Notes under the pieces: generated by a model | The model's input: the letters and a program-made list of their open reading frames with translations, nothing else | Told to the model about the DNA's origin: nothing | The model's database searches: none | DNA from: Pseudomonas cerasi | GTDB taxonomy: Bacteria; Pseudomonadota; Gammaproteobacteria; Pseudomonadales; Pseudomonadaceae | Direction: 5' to 3' | DNA length: 64,000 nucleotides | Assembly (NCBI RefSeq): GCF_900074915.1 | Contig: NZ_LT222319.1 | Span: 3,071,001 to 3,135,000, forward strand | Made by a program: the position numbers and the translations under genes | Shown here: positions 9,802 through 20,235 of the stretch, piece by piece | Layout of the letters: each line of letters opens with the position of its first letter | How positions within the stretch are numbered: position 1 is the stretch's first letter

Positions 9802-12800
9802 ATGTCTGACCGCAGCGCCCGCCATCAAGCCTTTCTCACTGCTCTGAAACAGCGGATCCTGATCCTCGATGGCGGCATGGGCACCATGATCCAGAGCTAC
9901 AGGCTCGAAGAACAGGATTACCGCGGCAAGCGTTTCGCCGACTGGCCCAGCGATGTCAAAGGCAACAACGACCTGTTGATCCTGACCCGCCCTGACGTGA
10001 TCGGCGCCATTGAGAAGGCTTATCTGGATGCCGGTGCCGACATCCTCGAAACCAACACATTCAACGCCACCCAGGTGTCTCAGGCCGATTACGGCATGGA
10101 ATCGATCGTCTACGAGCTGAACGTCGAAGGCGCACGCCTGGCGCGCAAGGTCGCAGACGCCAAGACACTGGAAACCCCGGACAAGCCGCGTTTCGTGGCG
10201 GGCGTGCTGGGCCCTACCAGCCGCACCTGTTCGCTGTCGCCGGACGTCAACAACCCCGGCTATCGCAATGTGACCTTCGACGAACTGGTCGAGAACTACA
10301 CCGAAGCGACCAAGGGGCTGATCGAGGGCGGTGCCGACCTGATCCTGATCGAGACCATTTTCGACACACTCAACGCCAAGGCGGCGATCTTTGCCGTACA
10401 GGGTGTATTCGAAGAAGTGGGCTTTGAACTGCCAATCATGATCTCCGGAACCATCACCGATGCCTCGGGGCGCACCCTGTCCGGCCAGACCACCGAAGCG
10501 TTCTGGAACTCGATCAGTCATGCCAAACCGATCTCGGTCGGCCTGAACTGCGCACTGGGCGCGAGCGAACTGCGCCCCTACCTGCAAGAGCTGGCCAATA
10601 AAGCCAACACCCATGTGTCCGCGCACCCTAACGCCGGCTTGCCGAATGCATTTGGCGAATACGACGAACTGCCGAGCCAGACGGCGAAGATCATCGAAGA
10701 GTTCGCCCAGAGCGGCTTCCTGAACATCGTCGGCGGCTGCTGCGGTACCACCCCGGCGCACATCAAGGCGATTGCCGAGGCGGTTTCGGGTTACGCGCCG
10801 CGGGAAATTCCGGACATCCCCAAGGCCTGCCGCCTGTCGGGCCTCGAACCGTTCACCATCGATCGCCAGTCGCTGTTCGTCAACGTCGGCGAGCGTACCA
10901 ACATCACCGGCTCTGCCCGCTTCGCCCGCCTGATCCGTGAAGACAACTACACCGAAGCCCTGGAAGTCGCCCTGCAGCAGGTCGAAGCCGGCGCCCAGGT
11001 GATCGATATCAACATGGACGAAGGGATGCTCGACTCGAAGAAGGCCATGGTGACCTTCCTCAACCTCATCGCAGGCGAGCCGGACATCTCCCGCGTACCG
11101 ATCATGATCGACTCCTCGAAGTGGGAAGTGATCGAGGCCGGCCTCAAGTGCATCCAGGGCAAGGGCATCGTCAACTCCATCAGCATGAAGGAAGGCGTCG
11201 AGCAGTTCATTCATCACGCGCGACTGTGCAAGCGATACGGCGCGGCCGTGGTGGTCATGGCTTTCGACGAACAGGGTCAGGCCGATACCGAGGCGCGCAA
11301 GAAGGAAATCTGCAAACGCTCCTACGACATTCTGGTCAACGAAGTGGGCTTCCCGCCGGAAGACATCATCTTCGACCCGAACATCTTCGCCATCGCCACC
11401 GGTATCGAAGAACACAACAACTACGCCGTGGACTTCATCAACGCCTGCGCCTACATCCGTGACGAGCTGCCGTATGCGCTGACCTCGGGTGGCGTGTCCA
11501 ACGTGTCGTTCTCGTTCCGTGGCAACAACCCGGTGCGTGAAGCGATCCACTCGGTGTTCCTGCTGCATGCAATCCGCAATGGCCTGAGCATGGGCATCGT
11601 CAACGCCGGGCAGCTGGAAATCTACGACCAGATTCCCGCTGAACTGCGTGACTGCGTCGAAGATGTAGTGCTCAACCGCAATCCCGAGGGCACGGATGCG
11701 TTGCTGGCAATTGCCGACAAGTTCAAGGGTGATGGCAGCGTCAAGGAGGCCGAAACCGAGGAATGGCGCAGCTGGCCGGTCAATCAGCGTCTGGAACACG
11801 CGCTGGTCAAGGGCATCACCACGCACATCGTCCAGGACACCGAAGAGTCGCGCCTGGCATTCACCCGCCCTATCGAAGTGATCGAGGGCCCGCTGATGGC
11901 GGGCATGAACGTGGTCGGTGACCTGTTTGGCGCAGGCAAGATGTTCCTGCCTCAGGTGGTCAAGTCCGCGCGCGTGATGAAGCAGGCAGTGGCGCACCTG
12001 ATTCCGTTCATCGAGCTGGAAAAGGGCGACAAGCCCGAAGCCAAGGGCAAAATCCTGATGGCGACGGTCAAGGGCGACGTACATGACATCGGCAAGAACA
12101 TCGTCGGCGTAGTACTGGGCTGTAATGGCTACGACATTGTCGATCTGGGCGTGATGGTGCCTGCAGAGAAAATCCTGCAAGTGGCCCGCGACGAGAAATG
12201 CGACATCATCGGCCTGTCCGGCCTGATCACGCCGTCACTGGACGAAATGGTCCATGTCGCCAGAGAAATGCAGCGCCAGGACTTCCACCTGCCATTGATG
12301 ATCGGCGGCGCGACCACGTCCAAGGCGCACACGGCGGTGAAGATCGAGCCTAAATACAGCAATGACGCAGTAATCTACGTCACCGATGCTTCCCGAGCGG
12401 TCGGCGTCGCGACCCAGTTGCTGTCGAAAGAGCTGAAGCCGGCCTTTATTGAAAAGACCCGACTCGAATACGTCGAAGTGCGTGAGCGCACCTCGGCACG
12501 CAGCGCGCGCACCGAACGCCTGAGCTACGGTGCTGCGGTGGCCAAAAAGCCGCATTTCGACTGGGAAAACTACACCCCTGCCCAACCGACGTTCACCGGC
12601 ACCCGGGTGCTGCAGGATATCGATCTGAACGTGCTGGCCGAGTACATCGACTGGACGCCGTTCTTCATTTCCTGGGATCTGGCTGGCAAGTTCCCGCGCA
12701 TCCTCACCGACGAAGTGGTCGGTGAAGCGGCCACTGCGCTGTATGCTGACGCCACGCAGATGCTGCGCAAGCTGATCGACGAGAAGCTGATCAGCGCCCG

Positions 12801-13521
12801 CGCGGTATTCGGCTTCTGGCCAGCCAATCAGGTCAATGACGATGATCTGGAAGTCTATGGCGACGACGGCAAGCCGCTGGCCAGGCTGCATCACCTGCGC
12901 CAGCAGACCATCAAGCCCGACGGCAAGCCGAACTTCTCGCTGGCCGACTTCGTTGCACCAAAGGACAGCGGCCTGACCGACTACATCGGCGGGTTCATCG
13001 CCACTGCCGGCATCGGCGCCGAGGAAGTCGCCAAGGCTTATCAGGACAAGGGCGACGATTACAACTCGATCATGGTCAAGGCGCTTGCCGATCGTCTCGC
13101 CGAAGCCTGCGCCGAGTGGCTGCACCAGCAGGTGCGCAAGGAATACTGGGGTTATGCGCAGGACGAAGCGCTGGACAACGAAGCGCTGATCAAGGAGCAA
13201 TACATGGGCATCCGCCCGGCGCCGGGCTACCCGGCCTGCCCCGATCACACGGAAAAGGGCACCCTGTTCGCCCTGCTCGATCCACTGCCGGAAGGCAGCG
13301 CCGAACATACCGCAGGCAAGAGCGGCGTGTTCCTGACCGAGCACTATGCGATGTTCCCGGCTGCAGCGGTCAGCGGCTGGTATTTCGCCCACCCCCAGGC
13401 GCAGTATTTTGCAGTGGGCAAGGTCGACAAGGATCAGGTCGAAAGCTACACCGCCCGCAAGGGTCAGGACCTGAGCGTCACCGAACGCTGGCTGGCACCC
13501 AACCTGGGCTACGACGAGTAA
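9802..13521 (+). CDS. metH: cobalamin-dependent methionine synthase
   Basis: 1239 residues, all four modules present. Homocysteine domain (1-~325) with zinc cysteines in GLNCALG (C250) and GGCCGTTP (C313, C314); pterin (methyl-THF) domain from about residue 360 ([14 protein letters not shown]); B12 cap and binding domain with DVHDIGKN, whose histidine (~761) is the lower cobalt ligand; AdoMet reactivation domain with [19 protein letters not shown] near the C-terminus. It transfers methyl from methyl-THF to homocysteine through methylcobalamin. The ATG at 9802 follows AAGG at 9791-9794. No cobalamin riboswitch is visible in the short leader. Confidence 0.98.
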   Translation: MSDRSARHQAFLTALKQRILILDGGMGTMIQSYRLEEQDYRGKRFADWPSDVKGNNDLLILTRPDVIGAIEKAYLDAGADILETNTFNATQVSQADYGMESIVYELNVEGARLARKVADAKTLETPDKPRFVAGVLGPTSRTCSLSPDVNNPGYRNVTFDELVENYTEATKGLIEGGADLILIETIFDTLNAKAAIFAVQGVFEEVGFELPIMISGTITDASGRTLSGQTTEAFWNSISHAKPISVGLNCALGASELRPYLQELANKANTHVSAHPNAGLPNAFGEYDELPSQTAKIIEEFAQSGFLNIVGGCCGTTPAHIKAIAEAVSGYAPREIPDIPKACRLSGLEPFTIDRQSLFVNVGERTNITGSARFARLIREDNYTEALEVALQQVEAGAQVIDINMDEGMLDSKKAMVTFLNLIAGEPDISRVPIMIDSSKWEVIEAGLKCIQGKGIVNSISMKEGVEQFIHHARLCKRYGAAVVVMAFDEQGQADTEARKKEICKRSYDILVNEVGFPPEDIIFDPNIFAIATGIEEHNNYAVDFINACAYIRDELPYALTSGGVSNVSFSFRGNNPVREAIHSVFLLHAIRNGLSMGIVNAGQLEIYDQIPAELRDCVEDVVLNRNPEGTDALLAIADKFKGDGSVKEAETEEWRSWPVNQRLEHALVKGITTHIVQDTEESRLAFTRPIEVIEGPLMAGMNVVGDLFGAGKMFLPQVVKSARVMKQAVAHLIPFIELEKGDKPEAKGKILMATVKGDVHDIGKNIVGVVLGCNGYDIVDLGVMVPAEKILQVARDEKCDIIGLSGLITPSLDEMVHVAREMQRQDFHLPLMIGGATTSKAHTAVKIEPKYSNDAVIYVTDASRAVGVATQLLSKELKPAFIEKTRLEYVEVRERTSARSARTERLSYGAAVAKKPHFDWENYTPAQPTFTGTRVLQDIDLNVLAEYIDWTPFFISWDLAGKFPRILTDEVVGEAATALYADATQMLRKLIDEKLISARAVFGFWPANQVNDDDLEVYGDDGKPLARLHHLRQQTIKPDGKPNFSLADFVAPKDSGLTDYIGGFIATAGIGAEEVAKAYQDKGDDYNSIMVKALADRLAEACAEWLHQQVRKEYWGYAQDEALDNEALIKEQYMGIRPAPGYPACPDHTEKGTLFALLDPLPEGSAEHTAGKSGVFLTEHYAMFPAAAVSGWYFAHPQAQYFAVGKVDKDQVESYTARKGQDLSVTERWLAPNLGYDE

Positions 13522-13532
13522 CGCCTGACCGG

Positions 13533-14633
13533 TTATCTGCCGCCTGAGTGGTCAGGCGGCAACATGCCTTTCAGCGAAAATGGCGACGCTTCGCCAGAAG
13601 TTTCCATATTGAATGCCTGGATATCGAGCCGGTAATGCTCGTCCCGGGCGGCATCCAGAAAGCGCTGCGCATCCTGTGGCTCGACCACATGAATCACATC
13701 AATGATTCGTGTACCGATCTGTTGCCGGGCCTGCCATTGAGCAGTGTCATAGTGGTGCAAGAGAATGATGGCCCACCCGCCCAGGGTGAAATGCCCTGAA
13801 GCCACGACACTCAGACTGCCATTGAGCTGAGCCCGCAGTGAAAGCGACGTGCCGTTGATCGCACTGAACAGCACGTCCTGCCCCGGCTTGCCGCCGCTCT
13901 CGCGCAATGCATCCATCGCACCGAACGCCATTTGCTCGTTGGCAGCCCACACCAGGCGTGTCTGCGGATAGCGCTTGAACAGCACGCGCGCCTGCTCGAG
14001 CGCGCGATCACGGCGCCAGCCACCCAGCGCAATCTGCCGTAGATGCACCTCTGGGTGCTCTGACAAGGCACGCAGCATGCCTTTTTCACGCAGCAGGGAA
14101 ACGGGCGTGGTGTTGGTCCCGGAAAACGCGAGCATGTCGATGACCTGACCGTCTGCGCCAGGCGCCGCGAGACTGATAAGCCGCTTTGCCGTCAGATAGC
14201 CGCCCTGTTCATCGTTGCCCACCAGGCTGCCGATGAAGTCCGGATAACGCGATGGCAGATCACCGAGAATCCGAATCTGGTCCTCGGTCAGCGTATTGTT
14301 GACGGCAAACAGCTTGACCCCGATGCCCACGGACATACGCAGGACTTCAGGGGCTATATTCAACTCATTGGAAAACAACAGGTAATCCGGGCGCTCATCA
14401 CCTTGCAGCGCCGCTCGCGCCAGATCGAGCAACTTGCGGGTGTCGCGCTCGGTATAGAGTATTTTCAGTGACATGCCGGTGGTGTCGGCAGCCGTCTGCA
14501 TGACCCGGGAGTAACTCTGCCAATAGCCATCGGATGGTGCGCCGGGGTTCAGAAATACCACCGAGGCGGCATGTGTCGCCCCGCCCCAGAGACAACTGCA
14601 CAGTAACAGCCAGCCAGCATGTAACGCCTTCAT
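13533..14633 (-). CDS. periplasmic sugar-binding-like (Peripla_BP) protein
   Basis: 366 residues with a signal peptide (MKALHAGWLLLCSCLWGGATHAA). The mature part has the class-I periplasmic-binding fold: VVFLNPGAPSDGYWQSYSRVM at the start, a hinge-side SLVGNDEQGGYLTAKRL, and VWAANEQMAFGAMDALRESG in the second lobe. Ligand unknown. No ABC permease or ATPase genes lie nearby, so it may feed a sensor kinase or chemoreceptor rather than a transporter; stand-alone proteins of this type often work with such sensors. A 9-bp hairpin (13539-13560) overlaps its last codons, in the convergent space with metH. Confidence 0.8.
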   Translation of the reverse strand: MKALHAGWLLLCSCLWGGATHAASVVFLNPGAPSDGYWQSYSRVMQTAADTTGMSLKILYTERDTRKLLDLARAALQGDERPDYLLFSNELNIAPEVLRMSVGIGVKLFAVNNTLTEDQIRILGDLPSRYPDFIGSLVGNDEQGGYLTAKRLISLAAPGADGQVIDMLAFSGTNTTPVSLLREKGMLRALSEHPEVHLRQIALGGWRRDRALEQARVLFKRYPQTRLVWAANEQMAFGAMDALRESGGKPGQDVLFSAINGTSLSLRAQLNGSLSVVASGHFTLGGWAIILLHHYDTAQWQARQQIGTRIIDVIHVVEPQDAQRFLDAARDEHYRLDIQAFNMETSGEASPFSLKGMLPPDHSGGR

Positions 14634-14732
14634 ATCAACGAACCTTGAAGCAGCAGGGATTTAGCACTACGAGCGTGTTATCGGCTGCGGCAGCAAGGTT
14701 CTGGAGACTCCGGCAGATTCTTTATCAGCCCT

Positions 14733-14846
14733 TCACTGGCTGCTGGCCCAGAACATCGCTGCGCCTACCGCCAGAATGACAATGAATAAAATGGCCCAGG
14801 TGTCCACGGATCTGCCTAGCTTGGCTACTTTCGGGTGCTTGCTCAT
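14733..14846 (-). CDS. 37-residue single-span membrane protein
   Basis: Begins at ATG 14846 behind AGAGGCG. The sequence MSKHPKVAKLGRSVDTW is basic and is followed by one hydrophobic span (AILFIVILAVGAAMFWA) ending in SSQ, so a small bitopic inner-membrane protein with its N-terminus in the cytoplasm is likely. Function unknown. It sits upstream of, and divergent from, the cysI region. The longer in-frame reading to 14915 has no ribosome site and poor composition. Confidence 0.6.
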   Translation of the reverse strand: MSKHPKVAKLGRSVDTWAILFIVILAVGAAMFWASSQ

Positions 14847-15214
14847 CGCATCGCCTCTTGTCGGTCTTGTGGGTGATTGCACATGAATAGGAGTGTCACG
14901 ACACCTGCTCGGCATCGGTCAACGTTCAACGTTCAACGTTCAACGTTCAACGTTCAGTTAAGTCGAGTCTTGCCCACACGGCAAGCAGGGATATGCACGG
15001 ACGCGGTTTTGCTTATCGCTTTTAGTGATTTGCATATATATAAACATCACTTTTATCGATAACTGCAAACTGCTATCGTCGCCTTCGCTCCCCAGGGAGT
15101 GCGCGGCCGTGCGCGCAGAATTGACCAGATGAAGCAGGAAACAACGAGCAGCGGGCTTTTTCCAGACTGACGCCACTGCCCTGCTTCATGACGAAGCCTG
15201 AGAACAGGACCTAT
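14847..15214. other. intergenic space upstream of cysI
   Basis: 368 nt without a convincing gene. It holds a five-copy 7-bp tandem repeat (14919-14953), an AT-rich block (15031-15062) suited to a cysI promoter and CysB-type control (inferred only from the regulon), and a leader with no clear riboswitch fold. Confidence 0.6.
14919..14953. repeat. heptanucleotide tandem array (TCAACGT)5
   Basis: Five exact copies of TCAACGT. Each junction makes the palindrome AACGTT, so the array is also a phased set of six-base palindromes. It lies 260 bp upstream of cysI and 70 bp upstream of the small membrane protein gene. Confidence 0.95.
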
Positions 15215-16873
15215 ATGTACGTATACGACGATTACGATCAGAAGATCATCGAGGACCGCGTCAAGCAGTTCCGGGATCAGACCCGACGCTACCTCGCCGG
15301 GGAACTGAGCGAAGAAGAGTTTCGACCGTTGCGCCTGCAAAACGGTCTTTATGTTCAGCGCTTCGCGCCCATGCTGCGCGTGGCCGTTCCATACGGTCAG
15401 CTGACCTCGCGCCAAGCGCGCATGATGGCGAAAATCGCGCGCGACTATGATAAAGGCTACGCGCACATCAGTACCCGCCAGAACGTACAGTTCAACTGGC
15501 CTGCGCTTGAAGATGTTCCCGATATTCTCGCTGAACTGGCGACCGTGCAGATGCACGCTATTCAGACCAGTGGTAACTGCCTGCGCAACGTCACCACCGA
15601 CCAGTTTGCCGGTGTGGCAGCAGACGAACTGGTAGACCCGCGCCCATGGTGCGAGATCGTCCGTCAGTGGACCACCTTCCACCCCGAATTCGCTTACCTG
15701 CCGCGCAAGTTCAAGATCGCGATCAACGGCTCGACCAGTGACCGTGCAGCCATCGAAGTGCATGACATCGGCCTCGAGCCATTGCGCAACGAAGCGGGCG
15801 AACTGGGCTTCCGTGTTCTGGTGGGTGGCGGCCTTGGCCGTACTCCTGTCGTCGGTGCCTTCATCAATGAGTTCCTGCCGTGGCAGGACCTGCTGAGCTA
15901 TCTCGACGCCATCCTGCGGGTCTACAACCGCTATGGCCGTCGCGACAACAAGTACAAGGCGCGAATCAAGATTCTGGTCAAGGCGCTGACCCCTGAAGTG
16001 TTCGCCGCCAAGGTCGACGCTGAAATGGCGCACCTGCGTGGCGGTCAGACCACCCTGACCGAAGCCGAAGTGCAGCGCGTTTCCCGCCACTTCGTCGACC
16101 CGCAATACAAGACCCTCAGCGATCAGCACGCCGAACTGGCAGCGCTGGATGCTCAGCACCCCGGCTTCGCTCGCTGGCGTCAACGCAATGTGCTGGCGCA
16201 CAAGAAGCCCGGCTACATTGCCGTGACCCTGTCGCTCAAGCCAACCGGCGTCGCCCCGGGCGATGTGACCGACAAGCAACTGGACGCCATTGCCGACCTG
16301 GCCGATCGCTACAGCTTCGGTCAACTGCGCACTTCTCACGAGCAGAACATCATTCTTGCCGATGTCGAGCAGAGTGAGCTGTTCACGCTGTGGAACGAGC
16401 TGCGCGACAATGGTTTCGCCACGCCGAACATTGGCCTTCTGACCGACATCATCTGCTGCCCGGGCGGTGATTTCTGCTCGCTGGCCAATGCCAAGTCGAT
16501 CCCGATCGCCGAATCCATCCAGCGTCGTTTCGACGATCTGGACTACCTGTTCGATATCGGCGAGCTGGACCTGAATATCTCCGGCTGCATGAACGCCTGC
16601 GGCCACCACCATGTCGGCCATATCGGCGTGCTGGGCGTGGATAAGAAAGGTGAAGAGTTTTATCAGGTCTCGCTCGGCGGCAGTGCCAGCCGTGATGCGA
16701 GCCTGGGCAAGATTCTCGGCCCTTCCTTTGCCCAGGAGGCGATGCCGGACGTGATCGAGAAGCTGATCGACGTCTACGTTGAAAAACGGACTGAAGACGA
16801 GCGTTTCATCGACACCTACCAACGTATTGGCATTGACCCTTTCAAGGAGCGCGTCTATGCAGCGAATCATTAA
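15215..16873 (+). CDS. cysI: assimilatory sulfite reductase, hemoprotein subunit
   Basis: 552 residues from ATG 15215 (MYVYDDYDQKIIEDRVKQF), the start used by Pseudomonas homologues and preceded by AGGA; the upstream in-frame ATG at 15188 lacks conservation. Two sulfite/nitrite-reductase half-domain repeats are present, and the siroheme-[4Fe-4S] cysteines lie in CCPGGDFC (residues ~414-421) and CMNACG (~458, 462). It reduces sulfite to sulfide for cysteine synthesis. No cysJ flavoprotein gene is next to it, so electrons probably come from ferredoxin or a distant reductase, as in other pseudomonads. It overlaps the DUF934 gene by 17 nt. Confidence 0.96.
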   Translation: MYVYDDYDQKIIEDRVKQFRDQTRRYLAGELSEEEFRPLRLQNGLYVQRFAPMLRVAVPYGQLTSRQARMMAKIARDYDKGYAHISTRQNVQFNWPALEDVPDILAELATVQMHAIQTSGNCLRNVTTDQFAGVAADELVDPRPWCEIVRQWTTFHPEFAYLPRKFKIAINGSTSDRAAIEVHDIGLEPLRNEAGELGFRVLVGGGLGRTPVVGAFINEFLPWQDLLSYLDAILRVYNRYGRRDNKYKARIKILVKALTPEVFAAKVDAEMAHLRGGQTTLTEAEVQRVSRHFVDPQYKTLSDQHAELAALDAQHPGFARWRQRNVLAHKKPGYIAVTLSLKPTGVAPGDVTDKQLDAIADLADRYSFGQLRTSHEQNIILADVEQSELFTLWNELRDNGFATPNIGLLTDIICCPGGDFCSLANAKSIPIAESIQRRFDDLDYLFDIGELDLNISGCMNACGHHHVGHIGVLGVDKKGEEFYQVSLGGSASRDASLGKILGPSFAQEAMPDVIEKLIDVYVEKRTEDERFIDTYQRIGIDPFKERVYAANH

Positions 16874-17351
16874 GAACAACGAAGTCATCGATGAAACCTG
16901 GCATCTGCTGCCCAAGGATACTGCCTTTGACAGCCTGTCGAACTGCGACGACCTGATCGTGCCGCTGGCGCTGTGGCGCGAACACGCGCATTCGCTGAAG
17001 GCACGTGACGGCGGTCTGGGTGTGTGGCTGGACAGCGATGAGGAAGCCGAGGAGATCGGCGAGGACGTCGACCAGTTTCAGGTCATCGCCTTGAATTTCC
17101 CGGCGTTCACTGACGGCCGCAGCTTTTCGAATGCGCGCCTGCTGCGTGATCGTTTTGGCTACAAGGGTGAATTGCGCGCCATCGGCGACGTGTTGCGTGA
17201 TCAGTTGTTTTACATGCGCCGCTGTGGCTTCGATGCGTTTGCGGTGCGTGCCGACAAGGATCCATACGAGGCGCTGGAAGGCCTGAAGGACTTCTCGGTC
17301 ACCTATCAGGCCGCGACCGACGAGCCGCTGCCGCTGTTCCGGCGCCGCTGA
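16857..17351 (+). CDS. DUF934 protein, sulfite-reduction partner
   Basis: 164 residues from ATG 16857, with AAGGAG 8 nt upstream and inside the end of cysI; the overlap implies translational coupling. It matches the DUF934 pattern: MQRIIKNNEVIDETW at the start, VPLALWREHAHSL, then NFPAFTDGRSFSNARLLRDRFGYKGELRAIGDVLRDQLFYMRRCGFDAF. The family is found almost always beside cysI in proteobacteria and is taken to help assimilatory sulfite reduction, but its biochemical role is not established. The C-terminus is short and basic (LFRRR). Confidence 0.88.
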   Translation: MQRIIKNNEVIDETWHLLPKDTAFDSLSNCDDLIVPLALWREHAHSLKARDGGLGVWLDSDEEAEEIGEDVDQFQVIALNFPAFTDGRSFSNARLLRDRFGYKGELRAIGDVLRDQLFYMRRCGFDAFAVRADKDPYEALEGLKDFSVTYQAATDEPLPLFRRR

Positions 17352-17890
17352 TTCAGGCGACGTTGAGTCATCGCCCCGGTGTTCACCTAAGATGACTATC
17401 GTTCCCACGCTCCAGCGTGGGAGCGCAGTTCTGGACGCTTTGCGTCCTCGTTTGTGGCGCTGCGCGCCACAAACGGGTTCTTCGATGCCAGGTAGATTCA
17501 GATAAGACTCAAGCCCCCTTTTCGCCTCTCGGCGCCCTACTTTGAGGGACCAAAGTAGGCAAAGTCCTCGCTCCTGTTTCCGGCCCGGCTTCGTCGGGTT
17601 CCTTCGCCCTGTCACTGATCCATGGCCCGGTGCGGCTAGCCTGGCGTCCTGCCAGGCTACCCCCGGATCAGCGCCAGAACTCAGCCGTCACTAACGTCGC
17701 ACTCTGCGTCGTCAGTGCCATCGTGGTTGAAAAGCACTTTAAAGCAAGTGGCTAAAGCACGGCTTAGATACTAATGACGATCGTGCCGACGCTCCGCGTC
17801 GGCATGCAGTTCGTGACGCTCTGCGTCACACAGCGGCTCTGTGATATCGGGTAACTTGAGGCTCGACTCAGGCCACCTTGCCATCCACAC
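17352..17890. repeat. gene-free block of palindromic repeats between cysI-DUF934 and sohB
   Basis: 539 nt with no credible gene. It has three back-to-back hairpins at 17403-17474 (TCCCACGCT/AGCGTGGGA, GGACGC/GCGTCC, GTTTGTGGCGC/GCGCCACAAAC), a CCTACTTTG/CAAAGTAGG hairpin at 17536-17559, and a second copy of the first element at 17784-17829 (TGCCGACGC/GCGTCGGCA, GTGACGC/GCGTCAC). The two related elements lie in the same orientation about 380 bp apart. Such elements are dispersed repeats in pseudomonads of this group. Confidence 0.8.
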
Positions 17891-18913
17891 CTACCAGAAC
17901 CGCTGCTGAGTCAAACGTCCCCACCACTTGGTAGCCAGTTGGTCTGCTGAGGTGGCTGCCGCCATGCCCATGCGCTCTTGCAGGCTCTTGCGTTGCACGT
18001 AGTGCAGGTGGAACACGTCGGCATCCTTGGCGCGCTCGGCCAGGTATTCATCGCTGGTGTTGAGTTCATCGACCAGCAGCTTGTCGACCGCCGCCATGCC
18101 CAGCCATACCTCGCCAGTCGCCACTTCGTCGATGGACAATTGCGGGCGGTAGCTGGCAACGAAGTTCTTGAACAGGTCGTGGGTGATGTCCAGGTCCTGC
18201 TGGAATTTCTCGCGGCCCTTCTCGGTGTTTTCGCCAAACACGGTCAGGGTGCGCTTGTATTCACCCGCGGTCAGCACTTCGAAATCGATGTCGTGCTTCT
18301 TCAACAGGCGATTGACGTTGGGCAGTTGTGCCACCACACCAATTGACCCGAGGATGGCAAACGGTGCGCTGATGATCTTGTTGCCTATGCACGCCATCAT
18401 GTAGCCGCCGCTGGCCGCGACCTTGTCGATGCACACGGTCAGCGGGATGCCCGCCTGACGAATGCGTGCCAGTTGCGAGGACGCCAGGCCGTAGCTGTGG
18501 ACCATGCCGCCGCCGCTTTCCAGGCGCAGGACCACTTCATCCTTGTCGGTGGCCAGGGTCAGCAACGCGGTGATTTCATGACGCATGCTTTCAGTGGCCG
18601 ATGCCTTGATGTCACCGTCGAAATCCAGCACGTAGACGCGGGCCTTGGGCTCGGCCTGCTTTTTCTCTTTCTTCAGCGTCTTGCCCTGCTCCTTGCGCAG
18701 CGTCTTGAGGCGCTCCTTGTCGAGCAATGATTGCTCAAGCCGTTCGCGCAGGCCCTTGTAGAAATCATTGAGCCGGGTGACCTGCAATTGACCGGAAGAC
18801 TTGCGACGGCCTTTGCCACGCATGGACGCAATGGCAACCAGTACCACAACGATGGCGATCACCAGCGTCACGGTCTTGGCCAGAAAACTTGCGTAATCGA
18901 CAACGAAATCCAC
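17891..18913 (-). CDS. sohB: SohB-type inner-membrane S49 peptidase
   Basis: 340 residues. One N-terminal span (FLAKTVTLVIAIVVVLVAIA) is followed by a basic, coiled stretch (GLRERLEQSLLDKERLKTLRKEQGK) and an S49 domain: VYVLDFDGDIKASATESMRHEI, LESGGGMVHSYG, and AASGGYMMACIGNKI with the nucleophile serine. The length and single catalytic domain fit SohB rather than the double-domain SppA. It is expected to act as a signal-peptide peptidase-like or quality-control protease facing the periplasm. The gene is alone; the flanks are a repeat block and a divergent phosphatase gene. Confidence 0.92.
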   Translation of the reverse strand: MDFVVDYASFLAKTVTLVIAIVVVLVAIASMRGKGRRKSSGQLQVTRLNDFYKGLRERLEQSLLDKERLKTLRKEQGKTLKKEKKQAEPKARVYVLDFDGDIKASATESMRHEITALLTLATDKDEVVLRLESGGGMVHSYGLASSQLARIRQAGIPLTVCIDKVAASGGYMMACIGNKIISAPFAILGSIGVVAQLPNVNRLLKKHDIDFEVLTAGEYKRTLTVFGENTEKGREKFQQDLDITHDLFKNFVASYRPQLSIDEVATGEVWLGMAAVDKLLVDELNTSDEYLAERAKDADVFHLHYVQRKSLQERMGMAAATSADQLATKWWGRLTQQRFW

Positions 18914-19118
18914 GAATATCCCTCATTAGTGTCAGGCCCTTACCAATCAAGGGCTGTGATGAATGCAGCATACCGACGCCCTGTGCAGTGCACCAGCCAA
19001 TGACCCGTTACAAACCATTAAAACGATGATTTCAAACGAGCGTATGTTTTTTCATTGACAGTCCCCCGGCATCCCTCATAACCTCGGCGAACCTTCAACG
19101 TACCGAGAAGAAACGGAC

Positions 19119-19829
19119 GTGGGCAGCATCTACCTGATACGACATGGCCAGGCCTCATTTGGTGCAGACAATTACGACGTGCTGTCGCCCGTGGGTATTC
19201 GTCAGTCTCAGGTATTGGGTGCCTACCTTGCCGAGCAGGGCCTGAGCTTCGATCGCTGCGTGTCCGGTGAACTCATGCGCCAGAAAGACACCGCCCAGCA
19301 TGTGCTGGGCCAGTACACTGAAGCAGGCCTCGATACGCCTGCCGTGCAGCTGGACAGCGCGTTCGATGAATTCGATGCCGAAGGCGTGATCAAGGCGTTG
19401 ATACCGGCGATGCTCGAAGACGAACCACAGGCGCTGGATATTCTGCGCGACGTTGCCGCAAACCCTGCAGGGTTCCAGCGCCTGTTCAACCTGATTACCG
19501 GGCGCTGGCTGAGTGGCAATCACGACACACCGGGCCTGCAAAGCTGGCAGGCGTTCGTGGCCCGCGTCGAAGCAGGCCTGAAGCGGATTCTCCAGGCTGC
19601 CGGCCCGCATGAGCGTATCGCGGTATTCACCTCCGGCGGCACCATTACTGCCCTGCTGCATCTTATTACCGGAATGCCTGCATTGAAGGCACTGGAGCTT
19701 CACTGGCACATCGTCAATACGTCGTTGCATCAGCTTAAATTCAAAGGCAACGACGTGACCCTGGCTTCCTTCAACGGTTACACACATTTGCAACTGCTGA
19801 AGGCGCCGGAGCTCATCACCTATCGCTGA
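19119..19829 (+). CDS. histidine phosphatase (phosphoglycerate-mutase-like) protein
   Basis: 236 residues from a GTG at 19119 preceded by GAGAAG; homology begins at once with GSIYLIRHGQASF. The RHG motif near residue 8 holds the phospho-accepting histidine; a second histidine-phosphatase motif appears late as VFTSGGTITAL, where most family members have a histidine in place of one of these residues, so activity should not be taken for granted. Substrate unknown. It is the first gene of a run with the SCP2 gene (55 nt downstream), so they may share a transcript. Confidence 0.82.
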   Translation: MGSIYLIRHGQASFGADNYDVLSPVGIRQSQVLGAYLAEQGLSFDRCVSGELMRQKDTAQHVLGQYTEAGLDTPAVQLDSAFDEFDAEGVIKALIPAMLEDEPQALDILRDVAANPAGFQRLFNLITGRWLSGNHDTPGLQSWQAFVARVEAGLKRILQAAGPHERIAVFTSGGTITALLHLITGMPALKALELHWHIVNTSLHQLKFKGNDVTLASFNGYTHLQLLKAPELITYR

Positions 19830-19884
19830 GCCCGGCCAATCGCGTCCTGTCGGACGCTGGCACTCACTCTAAAAGGATCACCTC

Positions 19885-20202
19885 ATGACCTCAGTAGCAG
19901 ACGCCGTACAGACAATGAAAGACAAGTTCAACCCAGCTGCTGCTGCCGGTCTGGACCTGGTCTTCGGCTTCAACATCACCGACGAAGACAAACACTACGC
20001 GCTGATCGTCAAGGACAGCACCTGCCAACTGGAGGAAGGCGAAAACCCTGACGCCAACGTGACCCTGGTCATGGACAGCCAGACCCTCAAGGGCATCGTC
20101 AGCGGCGAGACCGATGGCATGCAGGCGTTCATGGGTGGCAAACTGCGTGCCGAAGGCGACATGATGCTGGCCATGAAGCTCAGCGAACTGTTCCCGGTAT
20201 AA
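19885..20202 (+). CDS. SCP2 sterol-carrier-like lipid-binding protein
   Basis: 105 residues, a complete stand-alone SCP2 domain: ADAVQTMKDKFNPAAAAGLD, GFNITDEDKHYALIVKD, then NVTLVMDSQTLKGIVSGETDG and the closing GKLRAEGDMMLAMKLSELF. The fold forms a hydrophobic tunnel for fatty acyl or other lipid ligands; in bacteria it is often found with acyl-CoA enzymes, as here. It is cytoplasmic with no signal. A clean terminator follows at 20236. The start has AAAAGGA upstream. Confidence 0.9.
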   Translation: MTSVADAVQTMKDKFNPAAAAGLDLVFGFNITDEDKHYALIVKDSTCQLEEGENPDANVTLVMDSQTLKGIVSGETDGMQAFMGGKLRAEGDMMLAMKLSELFPV

Positions 20203-20235
20203 ACCTGCCGCACACGGCAGACTGGACTATCTGAG

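Noticed and set aside
9715..12180. An 821-codon open frame on the minus strand across metH
   Set aside because: It is the antisense shadow of the high-GC metH gene; composition is His/Asp/Arg-rich, with no motif and no ribosome site.
14919..14953. CRISPR-like tandem repeat
   Set aside because: Seven-base units with no spacers and no cas genes; a simple sequence repeat.
18473..19003. Plus-strand frames antisense to sohB
   Set aside because: Shadow frames without ribosome sites or motifs.
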